From: an uncultured Collinsella sp.
GTDB taxonomy: Bacteria; Actinomycetota; Coriobacteriia; Coriobacteriales; Coriobacteriaceae
DNA: 20,964 nt
Reading direction: 5' to 3'
NCBI GenBank assembly: GCA_938023085.1
Contig: CALHDP010000047.1
Span: 1-20,964 of the forward strand
Part shown: in pieces, positions 1 to 7,093 of the stretch
How the letters are laid out: each line of letters opens with the position of its first letter
How positions within the stretch are numbered: the stretch's first letter is position 1
Notes under the pieces: model-generated
Databases searched by the model: none
Seen by the model: the letters and a program-made list of their open reading frames with translations, nothing else
What the model was told of the DNA's origin: nothing
Position numbers and translations under genes: made by a program

Positions 1-1
1 C

Positions 2-34
2 AAGCTCCGCGGCACCGGCCAGGTCCGCCCCTAA
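2..34 (+). CDS. Possible 3' end of an upstream gene (partial)
   Basis: Frame 2 reads KLRGTGQVRP followed by a TAA stop at 32-34. A hairpin able to act as a terminator follows 14 bases later. Ten codons are too few to assign a family, and the call rests on the GC-rich codon pattern and the position before a terminator. It could also be chance. Confidence 0.3.
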   Translation, partial: KLRGTGQVRP

Positions 35-48
35 CGACCGCGCAAGAA

Positions 49-87
49 AAACCGCCACAAAGGTGCCTGTCCCCTTTGTGGCGGTTT
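49..87. terminator. GGGGAC-type hairpin repeat, copy 1; bidirectional intrinsic terminator
   Basis: A perfect 15-bp stem (49-63 with 73-87) closes a 9-base loop, TGCCTGTCC. On the minus strand it is followed by TTTTCTTG and lies just past the stop of the HD-domain gene; on the plus strand it follows the possible partial gene. It shares 27 identical bases (55-81) with the hairpin at 758-798, so it is a repeat-family member as well as a terminator. The stem reads CCGCC/GGCGG where the second copy has CCACC/GGTGG. Confidence 0.8.
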
Positions 88-103
88 AAGGTGGCGTGGG
101 CGG

Positions 104-703
104 TTAGGCCTGGAAGGTGTCGCGGTCGGGGGCGAAGGACTGCATGGCCGCGATGGTGCGGTCAAAGAGCTCGGGGAGTTCCCAGCCGAGCATCTCGGCG
201 CCCTGCGAAATCACGTCGCGCGAGCAGCCGGCGGCAAAGCGCTTGTCCTTGAACTTCTTCTTGAGCGACTTGGTCGTAAAGTCCATAACGCTCTTGCTCG
301 GGCGCATGATGACGGCGGCGCCGATCAGGCCGGTGAGCTCATCGCAGGCAAACAGGATCTTTTCCATCTGCAGCTCGGGCTTGGGCAGCGAGGTGTTGAA
401 GTCGGACGTGTGCGTCTGGATGGCGCGAATGAGCTCGGGAGACGCACCTTCGCCCTCAAGAATCTCGGCAGCATAGATGGTATGGTTCATGGGGTCGTCC
501 TCATGCTCCTCCCAATCCAGGTCGTGCAGCAGACCGACGATGCCCCAAAACTCCTCGTTCTCGGGGTCGAACTCGCGCGCAAAGTAGCGCATAGTGCCCT
601 CGACCGTCTCGCCATGGGTGATGTGGAACGGGTCCTTGTTGTGCTCGTTGAGCAGTTCGAACGCGCGGTCGCGGGTGATTCCGGCGGTAAGCGGCTCTGC
701 CAT
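104..703 (-). CDS. HD-domain metal-dependent phosphohydrolase family protein
   Basis: This encodes 199 residues with the HD-superfamily metal-ligand pattern: H30 in ITHGE, the His-Asp doublet H60-D61 in LLHDLDWEE, H74 in NHTIYAAE, and D121 in ACDELTG. HD proteins of this size are generally cytosolic phosphohydrolases, often acting on nucleotides; the substrate cannot be deduced here. No signal peptide or second domain is seen. The ATG at 701-703 is preceded on its strand by AAGGAG at a spacing of about 7 bases, which supports this start. The gene is bracketed by two copies of the GGGGAC hairpin repeat and probably forms its own transcription unit downstream of the CarD-like gene. The family call is firm and the function open. 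Confidence 0.85.
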   Translation of the reverse strand: MAEPLTAGITRDRAFELLNEHNKDPFHITHGETVEGTMRYFAREFDPENEEFWGIVGLLHDLDWEEHEDDPMNHTIYAAEILEGEGASPELIRAIQTHTSDFNTSLPKPELQMEKILFACDELTGLIGAAVIMRPSKSVMDFTTKSLKKKFKDKRFAAGCSRDVISQGAEMLGWELPELFDRTIAAMQSFAPDRDTFQA

Positions 704-757
704 AGGAGACTCCTTGTGCTCGTGGGTATCGATAAGAATGAATACTACTAGAACAAG

Positions 758-798
758 AAAACCACCACAAAGGTGCCTGTCCCCTTTGTGGTGGTTTT
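758..798. terminator. GGGGAC-type hairpin repeat, copy 2; intrinsic terminator after the CarD-like gene
   Basis: A perfect 16-bp stem (758-773 with 783-798) closes the same TGCCTGTCC loop as copy 1. On the minus strand it follows the CarD-like stop codon by 12 bases and ends in GGTTTTCTTGTT, a usable T tract. Relative to copy 1 the stem differs by a G-C to A-T pair, which keeps pairing intact. Confidence 0.85.
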
Positions 799-810
799 GG
801 CGCGGTTGGG

Positions 811-1296
811 TTAGTTGAGGGCGGCTTGGGCTAGGCGGGCTTCAGCGTCCTCCTCGGTGACGCCCAAGGCCACAGCGAACTCCTCGATGGAGCGGCGTTT
901 GGCTTCCTTGAGTACGCGCATGTAGTAGGAGCTGGGTTTTTTATCAGCTTCCTCGGCCTGGCGAATGCGGTGCATCATGGTCTTTGCCACGCGGACCGTC
1001 TCGGGCGCGCCCAGCTTGAGCTGCTGCTTAAAGTGCGTCTCCTCAAGTGAACTGTTGCGCTCGGTAAAAGTGTCGCACTCCAGCTCGTCATAGTGGCTCA
1101 GCAGGTGCTCGGCATCTTGCTGCGAGATGGCGGCGTGCAAACGGTCGGCCTGCGCCACGGGGTACATGAGGATCGTCTGCGCATGTCCCTGCTTGGTCTC
1201 GAGCAGCAGCATGGGCTGCGGTGTGTCGTCCCTAAAACCGACGACGGTGCAGACTCCCTGGCCCGGATGAATGACGTGTTGACCGATTGAGAACAT
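811..1296 (-). CDS. CarD-family transcriptional regulator (RNA polymerase-interacting)
   Basis: The 161-residue protein begins MFSIGQHVIHPGQGVCTVV, the typical opening of the CarD/CdnL/TRCF RNA-polymerase-interacting domain, which spans roughly residues 1-60. The rest is charged and helical, as in CarD proteins, whose C-terminal part contacts promoter DNA and stabilises open complexes. Length matches the family. The ATG at 1294-1296 has GGAGG 5-6 bases upstream on its strand. It is followed by a strong hairpin terminator, so it is likely monocistronic. Whether it is an essential CarD or one of several paralogues cannot be told from this window. Confidence 0.88.
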   Translation of the reverse strand: MFSIGQHVIHPGQGVCTVVGFRDDTPQPMLLLETKQGHAQTILMYPVAQADRLHAAISQQDAEHLLSHYDELECDTFTERNSSLEETHFKQQLKLGAPETVRVAKTMMHRIRQAEEADKKPSSYYMRVLKEAKRRSIEEFAVALGVTEEDAEARLAQAALN

Positions 1297-1447
1297 GCTA
1301 CCTCCAACTTATACGAATTTACGTATGTCTAGAATAACACGCTGACGTGCGCAAACCCTTACTTTATGCAGGAAAAGCACACAACTCTGATAGGTAAGAG
1401 TATTCGATAACAGGCGCAGCTCATTCACACCTTTATGCATTTTCAAC

Positions 1448-1466
1448 GCCTGCATAATCTGCAGGC
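1448..1466. repeat. Short inverted repeat upstream of argS
   Basis: GCCTGCA (1448-1454) and TGCAGGC (1460-1466) form a perfect 7-bp stem with a 5-base loop. There is no T tract. It could be an operator or a structure in a long leader; nothing ties it to a named regulator. Confidence 0.4.
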
Positions 1467-1542
1467 AGACTGGCATCTTTGAGAGACTCCATACAAGCTG
1501 TAGTCAATTTTGTGCATATGCAATATCGATTGGCTTTACCCT

Positions 1543-1571
1543 GCGACAGTGCCCGTCGCTTGTGATAGAGT
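1543..1571 (+). promoter_or_regulatory. Possible argS promoter
   Basis: GCGACA (1543-1548) and TAGAGT (1566-1571) are separated by 17 bases and each match four of six consensus bases of a sigma-70-type promoter. The leader to the argS start would be about 60 nucleotides. Both boxes are weak, so this is a candidate only. Confidence 0.3.
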
Positions 1572-1638
1572 GCTACAAACTCTGGCTTTTGCCCTACGAG
1601 TGACCAAGAGCTCGGGGGCTTTAACACAAGGAGGACCT

Positions 1639-3492
1639 ATGCCCGAGAAGATTGAAGAGCTGGTACGCGCTGCGCTTGCTGCGGCCCAGGAGGCCGGCGA
1701 CCTTTCCGCATTTGAACTTGACGATTGCGCCATCGAGCGACCGGCTGACACTTCTCATGGCGAGTGGACCTCCACCATGGCCCTGAAGTCCGCCAAGCTG
1801 GCTCACTGTGCCCCGCGCAAGATCGCCGAGGCTGTCGTTGCCCATATGCCCGAGGACCCCGCGATCGAGAAGGTCGAGATCGCAGGCCCTGGCTTCATCA
1901 ACTTCTACCTCTCCGTTGCCGTCAAGAATGCCATCTTTGGCGAGGCTCGCGAAAAGGGTATGGACTTCGCTAAGTCCAACGTCGGTGGTGGCCTGAAGAC
2001 CCAGGTCGAGTTCGTCTCCGCCAACCCCGTCGGCCCCATGCACATCGGCCACGGCCGCTGGGCCGCGCTGGGCGATTCGCTCTGCCGCGTCATGGACCAC
2101 GCCGGTTACGACATCCAGCGTGAGTTCTACATCAACGACCACGGCTCTCAGATGAACACCTTCGGCAACTCCATCAGCACGCGCTATATGCAGCTTGCCG
2201 ACATCATCGCCAAGCAGGGCGTGGATATCGATGAGGCTCACAAGCTGCTGATCGCCGACCGCGACGCCTTTGTTGCCGACGAGAACGACGAGCATCCCGA
2301 GACCCATCCGTACCAGGACAACTTTGCCGAGACTCTGGGCAAGGACTCCTACGGCGGCGACTACATCATCGACGAGGCCGCCGAGTTCTGGCGCACCGAC
2401 GGCGATAAGTGGGTCAACGCCGATCCGCAGGAGCGCATGGAGAGCTTCCGCGAGCGCGGCTATGTAAAGATGGTCGACAACATGCGCGACCTTTGCCATG
2501 CCGTTAACTGCGACTTCGATCGTTGGTTCTCCGAGCGCTCGCTGTATGTGAAGGACACCGAGGGCGAGACCGCCGGCACCTCCGCCGTCGACCGCGCTTT
2601 TGAGAAGCTCGACAAGATGGGCTACCTCTACACCAAGGACGGCGCCCTGTGGTTCCGCTCCACCGACCTGGGCGATGACAAGGACCGCGTCCTGATCAAG
2701 TCCGACGGCGAGTACACCTACTTCGCCTCCGACGTTGCCTATCACTGGGATAAGTTCCAGCGCGTCGACCACGTCATCGACATCTGGGGCGCCGACCACC
2801 ACGGCTACATCGAGCGCGTCCGCTGCGTCTGCGACGCTCTTGGCTATCCCGGCAAGTTTGAGGTTCTGCTGGGCCAGCTCGTCAACCTGCTGCGTAACGG
2901 CAAGCCCGTCCGTATGTCCAAGCGCAAGGGCACCATGGTGACCCTGCAGGAGCTCGTCGACGAGGTCGGCTCCGACGCTGCCCGTTACACGCTCATCTCC
3001 AAGAGCTCCAACCAGATGGTCGACTTCGATATCGAGGCCGTCAAGAAGCGCGATAACTCCAACCCGGTGTACTACGTGCAGTACGCTCACGCCCGCGTGT
3101 GCTCCATTCTGCGCCGTGCCGCTGACGTTACGCCCGAGCAGGCTGACGAGATGGGCATGAAGGCCGTCGCTGCCAAGGCCATCGGTGAGAACGTCGATTA
3201 CTCGCTGCTGACCGACCCGACCGAGCTCGCCCTTTCGCGTAAGCTCAACGAGCTCACCGACCTCATCGCCAGCTGCGCTCGCGACCGCGCTCCGTTCCGT
3301 CTGACGCACTTTGCCGAGGAGCTCGCCGGCGACTTCCACAGCTTCTATGCTGCCTGCCAGGTGCTGCCGAGCGAGGGCCGTCCCGTCGACCCCGAGCTTT
3401 CGCGTGCCCGTCTGGCCGCTTGCGACGCCGTCCGCGTGACGCTCGCCCTGGTGCTCACCCTTGTTGGCGTTTCCGCGCCCGAGCAGATGTAA
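1639..3492 (+). CDS. argS: Arginyl-tRNA synthetase
   Basis: The 617-residue protein is a class I aminoacyl-tRNA synthetase that charges tRNA-Arg. The N-terminal add-1 domain is followed by SANPVGPMHIGHGR with the HIGH signature at residues 135-138, then IND-G-Q segments typical of ArgS, and RMSKRKGTM (about 425-433) in place of KMSKS. The C-terminal anticodon-binding DALR domain begins near YYVQYAHARV (about residue 477). The ATG at 1639 is chosen because AAGGAGG lies 5-6 bases upstream; the frame is open further upstream to 1510 but that stretch is non-conserved in character. It is probably monocistronic, with a strong terminator right after the stop. Confidence 0.97.
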   Translation: MPEKIEELVRAALAAAQEAGDLSAFELDDCAIERPADTSHGEWTSTMALKSAKLAHCAPRKIAEAVVAHMPEDPAIEKVEIAGPGFINFYLSVAVKNAIFGEAREKGMDFAKSNVGGGLKTQVEFVSANPVGPMHIGHGRWAALGDSLCRVMDHAGYDIQREFYINDHGSQMNTFGNSISTRYMQLADIIAKQGVDIDEAHKLLIADRDAFVADENDEHPETHPYQDNFAETLGKDSYGGDYIIDEAAEFWRTDGDKWVNADPQERMESFRERGYVKMVDNMRDLCHAVNCDFDRWFSERSLYVKDTEGETAGTSAVDRAFEKLDKMGYLYTKDGALWFRSTDLGDDKDRVLIKSDGEYTYFASDVAYHWDKFQRVDHVIDIWGADHHGYIERVRCVCDALGYPGKFEVLLGQLVNLLRNGKPVRMSKRKGTMVTLQELVDEVGSDAARYTLISKSSNQMVDFDIEAVKKRDNSNPVYYVQYAHARVCSILRRAADVTPEQADEMGMKAVAAKAIGENVDYSLLTDPTELALSRKLNELTDLIASCARDRAPFRLTHFAEELAGDFHSFYAACQVLPSEGRPVDPELSRARLAACDAVRVTLALVLTLVGVSAPEQM

Positions 3493-3537
3493 GCTACGGG
3501 TCATTTGACCGCGCAGGTTTGGTTTAACTGAGCCTTG

Positions 3538-3569
3538 AAAGCCCGATCTCACCACGGAGGTCGGGCTTT
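3538..3569 (+). terminator. Intrinsic terminator after argS
   Basis: AAAGCCCGATCTC (3538-3550) pairs with GAGGTCGGGCTTT (3557-3569) over 13 positions with one G-T wobble and a 6-base loop, followed by TT. It lies 45 bases after the argS stop. The A-rich 5' arm could also let it work from the other strand. Confidence 0.85.
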
Positions 3570-3603
3570 TTGCGTTTGGCTAGACTATTTGGTTTGCTGA
3601 GAA

Positions 3604-3759
3604 ATGCTACCAAATCGCAACTATACCGGTTTACGGGGCTGAATCGCCAACTGGCGACCATGGTGCCAATAGCAAAATTAAACCCGCAGTTAGATGGCTT
3701 ATTGTTTCTTGAAAATGCAGGGTATGGTTGGCTTGCAGCATTCTGGCCCCGTAATCCGG
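3604..3759. repeat. Hairpin-type intergenic repeat, copy A
   Basis: The left arm 3604-3627 (ATGCTACC...CTATACC) is an imperfect inverted copy of 3721-3741 (GGTATGGTTGG...AGCAT). A second arm, 3626-3643 (CCGGTTTACGGGGCTGAA), is an inverted copy of 3741-3759. The inner 3' half (about 3674-3727) resembles the matching part of copy B, including CCGCA, the TGTTT run and GGGTATGGT. It looks like a degenerate non-autonomous element or repeat doublet, not a gene. Confidence 0.55.
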
Positions 3760-3767
3760 CGTAGTTT

Positions 3768-3815
3768 TGAAAAATGTCTCTTGGGGACGGAGGAAAATGG
3801 ATCATTTTTGTCTCG
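3768..3815. repeat. GGGGAC-containing palindromic fragment
   Basis: GAAAAATG and CATTTTTG flank TCTCTTGGGGACGG and give an 8-position imperfect stem. The GGGGAC core (3783-3788) is the same hexamer that sits, inverted, in the hairpins at 49-87 and 758-798. It is read as a diverged member of that repeat group. Confidence 0.4.
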
Positions 3816-3857
3816 CGGAGGGGTGGCGCGGACCCGTCCGCCGCGAATCGTGCTCAT

Positions 3858-3980
3858 CTCCTACGTTTTGCCGCATACCCCGAACCATACCGTAAAGTTC
3901 GATATAAAACCGCAAGTAGCGGACTCGCTGTTTTTGATAAAACAAGGGTATGGTCAGGGGTCCGGGGGCAAGCGTAGTAG
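3858..3980. repeat. Hairpin-type intergenic repeat, copy B (about 123 bp)
   Basis: The ends are long imperfect inverted repeats: 3858-3891 (CTCCTACGTTTTGCC...CCATACC) against 3946-3980 (GGGTATGGTCAGGGG...GCGTAGTAG). The interior carries shorter stems, CCGC/GCGG around 3910 and AGCG/CGCT around 3918. No open frame of note is inside. Size and shape fit a MITE- or REPIN-like non-autonomous element. Confidence 0.6.
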
Positions 3981-4066
3981 ATAGGTGCGTTTCGTGACAC
4001 GGCGAATCCCGACGCCACGGATTTGCTCCTTAGTCGCTCCATTTCAAGGCGCCTTAGGGGAAGAGT

Positions 4067-4107
4067 GTCCCTTTTGACTAGTCGTTTAAGAACGTCCCCA
4101 ATGACTA
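4067..4107. repeat. Paired GTCCC...TGACTA motifs
   Basis: GTCCCTTTTGACTAGT (from 4067) and GTCCCCAATGACTAAGT (from 4094) are diverged direct copies 27 bases apart. GTCCCC at 4094-4099 is the complement of the GGGGAC core of the other repeats. They lie just upstream of the probable rho promoter. Confidence 0.4.
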
Positions 4108-4109
4108 AG

Positions 4110-4137
4110 TTGCAGGTGACGGCGGTTGTGTTACACT
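4110..4137 (+). promoter_or_regulatory. Probable rho promoter
   Basis: TTGCAG (4110-4115) and TACACT (4132-4137) are 16 bases apart, and the -10 box is preceded by TGTGT, an extended -10-like context. The predicted leader is about 140 nucleotides, long enough for the hairpins at 4183-4252. Confidence 0.45.
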
Positions 4138-4182
4138 AACGCTGCGTATATGACGCAAATATCTCGATACAGATCAATGATG

Positions 4183-4252
4183 TCCGTCGGTATTTGACGG
4201 AGCTAGACTGTTTAGCCGCCCTGAAGGTTTATGCAGGGAGCATGTGATCACA
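4183..4252 (+). promoter_or_regulatory. Structured 5' leader of rho
   Basis: Four consecutive symmetric segments lie between the promoter and the start codon: TCCGTC/GACGGA (4183-4201), GCTAGA/TTTAGC (4202-4216), CCCTG/CAGGG (4219-4238) and the perfect palindrome TGTGATCACA (4243-4252). Rho commonly controls its own synthesis through its leader, so an attenuation role is plausible. No known riboswitch class is recognised. Confidence 0.45.
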
Positions 4253-4281
4253 GGGCTTGAAAAGAAAGTTGAGCAAACACT

Positions 4282-6837
4282 GTGTCTGATCAACAGCAAG
4301 AAAACGAAATAACGACGACGCAGGCCGCTCCCGCTGCACCGGTTGTGTCGGACCAGGTCGCGGCGCCCGCGCAAGCCTCGGCTCCTAAGACGCCTAAGGC
4401 TGCTTCGACGCCTACGCCTTCAGCGGCTGAGAAAGCCGTGCCTGCAACTGGTGAGGAGGCTGTTCCGGCAAAGCCCAAGCGCACGCGCCGCACGGCCAAG
4501 CCTGCCACAGACGGCGAGGAGGTCACCAAGCCCAAGCGCCGTACCACGCGCACGACGCGCGCCAAGCGCACCGTTGCAGCTGACTCCTCGGCGCCGATTT
4601 CCGATGAGGTCGCGCAGGCACGTGCGTTGGCTCAGATTAGCGAGGCTCAGGTGGTGCGCGCCCGCCGTCGTGCTGCCGAGCGTGAGGCCGCGGCTCTGAC
4701 CGAGCTTGCAGCTCCGTCTGTGCCTGAGACGCCTGCCGCCGACCAGCCGACCGAGAAGCCGGTACCGCGCACACGCCGACGCACGGCTGCTAAGGCCGAG
4801 CAGGTTGCCGATCAGGTAACCCCTGAGCTCACCGAGGCTTCGGTCCGTTCCGCGGCAGGGGAGGGCGCATCGCCTGCTGAGTCCGCTGCGCCTGTCGAGG
4901 CCAGCGAAGTTCCCGTTGTCGATCCGGCTTTGCGCCCGCACCGTCGCGGTCGCAAGCCCAAGGCCTTCGTCGAGGCAGAGAAGGCCGCAGCCGCAGCTGC
5001 GGCCGCTCGGGATGCTGCTGCGGCTGCCGAGTCTGCAACCGCTGCCGATGCACCTGTCCAGGATGCTACGACTTCCGAGGCCGCTCCCGCCGATGTCGAG
5101 CCCGCCGACGTCCGTCCCGGTCGCAGCCGTCGCACTGCTGCTAAGCGCACGTCCAAGGCTAAGACTGCCAAGAAGGGTGCGTCCGAGGATTCCGCCGAGA
5201 CGATCGCCGATGCATCGACTGATGCCACCGAGCCCCAGGACGTCGAACAGCCTGCGTCTGAGAAGCCCAAGCGCGGTCGTAAGAAGTCCGCTAAGGCCAA
5301 GGCGTCCGAGCAGCAGGCCGAGGCCGAGCTGCAGGGCGATTCCAAGGCCGAGGCCAGCGATGATACTGCGGCCAATGCCGACGCCACCGCAACCGATGGC
5401 GCCGCTCCCGCCGAGGCCGAAGACGGTACTCGTCCCAACCGTCGCCAGCACAAGCGCAACGACGAGCGAAGCGAGCGCAAGGACGACCGCAACAACGACC
5501 GCCGCAACCGCCAGCGCGATCGCAAGCAGCGCAACAAGGAGCGCAATGCCGCTCCCACCGAGCCCACGCTTTCGCGCGAGGAACTCGCGGCCATGAAGGT
5601 CGCCGAGCTGCGCGAGAAGGCCAAGGAGTTCGAGATCGAGACGACCGGCAAGAAGAAAGCCGAGCTCGTCGAGGAGATCTACGTCACCGCCGCGAAGGCC
5701 GAGGGCTTCCGCGACATCAAGGGCATCCTGCAGATTCGTCCGGACAGCTCCGGTATCATCCATGCCCATGGCTACATGAAGTCCAACGACGACGCCTTCG
5801 TGCCTGCCTACCTCATCCGCTCCGCGCGCCTGCGCACGGGCGACGTCATCGAGGGCTCGCTGCGTCCTTCGCGCGGCGGCGACAAGCGCGCCGGCCTCGC
5901 CAAAATCACGACCGTCAACGGTCTAGATCCCGAGCAGATTCGCAACCGCCCCAAGTTTGGTGATCTCACCCCGGTCTATCCCAACGAGCCGCTGCGCATG
6001 GAGCACGGCAAGGACTCCATTACCGGTCGCGCCATCGACATCGTGTCGCCGATCGGCAAGGGTCAGCGTGGCCTGATCGTGTCCCCGCCCAAGGCCGGCA
6101 AGACCACGATCCTCAAGAAGATCTGCCAGTCTATCTCGATTAACAACCCCGAGGTGCACCTCATCTGCCTGCTCGTCGACGAGCGCCCCGAAGAGGTCAC
6201 CGATATGCAGCGCTCCATTAAGGGCGAGGTCGTGGCCTCGACCTTCGATATGCCCGCCGACAACCACACCCGCGTGGCCGAGCTCGTCATCGAGCGCGCC
6301 AAGCGCATCGTGGAGCTGGGCGGCGATGTCGTGGTGGTGCTCGACTCCATCACGCGTCTTGCCCGCGCCTACAACTTGGCGGCGCCCGCCTCGGGCCGCA
6401 TCCTTTCGGGCGGCGTCGATTCGGCGGCACTGTATCCGCCCAAGCGCTTCCTGGGCGCAGCCCGCAATATCGAGAACGGTGGCTCGCTCACCATCCTGGC
6501 CTCTGCCCTCATCGACACCGGCTCCAAGATGGACGAAGTCATCTTTGAGGAGTTCAAGGGCACCGGCAACATGGAGCTTAAGCTCGACCGCGACCTGGCC
6601 GATCGCCGCATCTTCCCGGCTATCGACCCCGTTGCCTCCGGTACGCGCAACGAGGACCTGTTGGTTGACGAGCAGATGCGTCCGTTTGTCTTTGGCCTGC
6701 GTCGCATTCTTGCCGGCATGAACAACACCGAGCGCGCGGCCGCATCGTTTATCAAGGGTCTTAAGGGCACCAACACCAACCAGGAGTTCCTGGTGCGTTC
6801 GGCCAAAAAGCACAGCGACTACGAGCAGACGTTCTAG
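4282..6837 (+). CDS. rho: Transcription termination factor Rho with long disordered N-terminal extension
   Basis: Rho is the hexameric RNA-dependent ATPase/helicase that releases transcripts. Residues about 430-466 form the Rho N-terminal helical domain (LSREELAAMKVAELREKAK), 475-530 the OB-fold RNA-binding domain (GILQIRPDSSGIIHAHGY), and the RecA-like core follows with Walker A SPPKAGKTTILK (about 600-611), Walker B VVVVLDSITRLARAYN (about 683-698) and the R-loop region GTGNMELKLDRDLADRRIFPAID (about 760-782). At 851 residues it is about twice the length of E. coli Rho (419). The first 428 residues are low-complexity Ala/Glu/Pro with many Lys/Arg clusters, including RRGRKPK and KPKRGRKK. 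The GTG at 4282 is the only plausible start, since the next Met lies beyond the extension; its ribosome site is weak. The core assignment is certain. Confidence 0.97.
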   Translation: MSDQQQENEITTTQAAPAAPVVSDQVAAPAQASAPKTPKAASTPTPSAAEKAVPATGEEAVPAKPKRTRRTAKPATDGEEVTKPKRRTTRTTRAKRTVAADSSAPISDEVAQARALAQISEAQVVRARRRAAEREAAALTELAAPSVPETPAADQPTEKPVPRTRRRTAAKAEQVADQVTPELTEASVRSAAGEGASPAESAAPVEASEVPVVDPALRPHRRGRKPKAFVEAEKAAAAAAAARDAAAAAESATAADAPVQDATTSEAAPADVEPADVRPGRSRRTAAKRTSKAKTAKKGASEDSAETIADASTDATEPQDVEQPASEKPKRGRKKSAKAKASEQQAEAELQGDSKAEASDDTAANADATATDGAAPAEAEDGTRPNRRQHKRNDERSERKDDRNNDRRNRQRDRKQRNKERNAAPTEPTLSREELAAMKVAELREKAKEFEIETTGKKKAELVEEIYVTAAKAEGFRDIKGILQIRPDSSGIIHAHGYMKSNDDAFVPAYLIRSARLRTGDVIEGSLRPSRGGDKRAGLAKITTVNGLDPEQIRNRPKFGDLTPVYPNEPLRMEHGKDSITGRAIDIVSPIGKGQRGLIVSPPKAGKTTILKKICQSISINNPEVHLICLLVDERPEEVTDMQRSIKGEVVASTFDMPADNHTRVAELVIERAKRIVELGGDVVVVLDSITRLARAYNLAAPASGRILSGGVDSAALYPPKRFLGAARNIENGGSLTILASALIDTGSKMDEVIFEEFKGTGNMELKLDRDLADRRIFPAIDPVASGTRNEDLLVDEQMRPFVFGLRRILAGMNNTERAAASFIKGLKGTNTNQEFLVRSAKKHSDYEQTF

Positions 6838-6874
6838 GTTATCATCCACACGCAGCGATAGTCATCAATGCAAT

Positions 6875-6905
6875 AAAGGGTCGGGGCTTTGAGCCTCGGC
6901 TCTTT
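6875..6905 (+). terminator. Intrinsic terminator after rho
   Basis: AAAGGGTCGGGGC (6875-6887) pairs with GCCTCGGCTCTTT (6893-6905) over 13 positions including G-T wobbles, with a TTTGA loop and TTTTCTAT following. It lies 38 bases after the rho stop codon. Confidence 0.85.
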
Positions 6906-6985
6906 TCTATATCGCCTATCCGCGCTTATTTTTGACCATAAGACTGGCAAGCAGCAGGTTTCCCGTTTCAATCCGACATCGTCGC

Positions 6986-7014
6986 TTGCAATCGACAGGG
7001 CGGTTTCGCATAAT
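6986..7014 (+). promoter_or_regulatory. Probable promoter of the two-TM protein/VanZ-like unit
   Basis: TTGCAA (6986-6991) and CATAAT (7009-7014) are exactly 17 bases apart and match four and five of six sigma-70-type consensus bases. Transcription would start near 7021, leaving a leader of about 130 nucleotides. Confidence 0.6.
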
Positions 7015-7042
7015 AGCTTTTAAGCTTCGCGACGGAAAACGC

Positions 7043-7093
7043 AGATGAAACGAACCATATACCGTTGCTTTGGGGCATAGCCCCGCTTCATCT
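7043..7093 (+). promoter_or_regulatory. Folded mRNA leader element
   Basis: An outer stem AGATGAA/TTCATCT (7043-7049 with 7087-7093) encloses an inner GGGGC/GCCCC hairpin with an ATA loop (7072-7084). It sits in the leader 57 bases ahead of the start codon. It matches no regulatory RNA class that I recognise. Confidence 0.4.

Larger units (their letters stand above)
1297..1638. other. Intergenic region between the divergent CarD-like gene and argS
   Basis: This 342-base gap holds the upstream regions of two divergent genes. Seen in it are an ATACG/CGTAT inverted repeat just upstream of the CarD-like gene (about 1313-1328), a 7-bp hairpin GCCTGCA/TGCAGGC at 1448-1466, and a possible argS promoter at 1543-1571. 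No credible small gene was found, and no T-box motif ahead of argS. Confidence 0.6.
3493..4281. other. Repeat-rich intergenic region between argS and rho
   Basis: This 789-base gap has no credible gene. In order it holds the argS terminator, two divergent copies of a hairpin-type repeat (3604-3759 and 3858-3980), a GGGGAC-containing stretch between them (about 3770-3815), a pair of GTCCC...TGACTA motifs (4067-4107), a probable rho promoter (4110-4137) and a structured rho leader (4183-4252). Short open frames here lack ribosome sites and family resemblance. Confidence 0.7.

Noticed and set aside
1510..1638. Longer argS start at 1510
   Set aside because: The ATG at 1639 has a strong ribosome site and begins with normal ArgS sequence; the extension does not resemble ArgS.
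1297..1638. T-box riboswitch ahead of argS
   Set aside because: The T-box motif and an antiterminator/terminator pair were looked for and not found.
1621..3555. 644-codon open frame opposite argS
   Set aside because: It is antisense to a complete argS and has Val/Gly/Leu-rich composition typical of reverse reading of GC-rich codons, with no domain.
4420..5769. Long minus-strand open frames opposite the rho extension
   Set aside because: These are low-complexity mirror images of Ala/Lys/Arg codons in rho, without ribosome sites or recognisable motifs.
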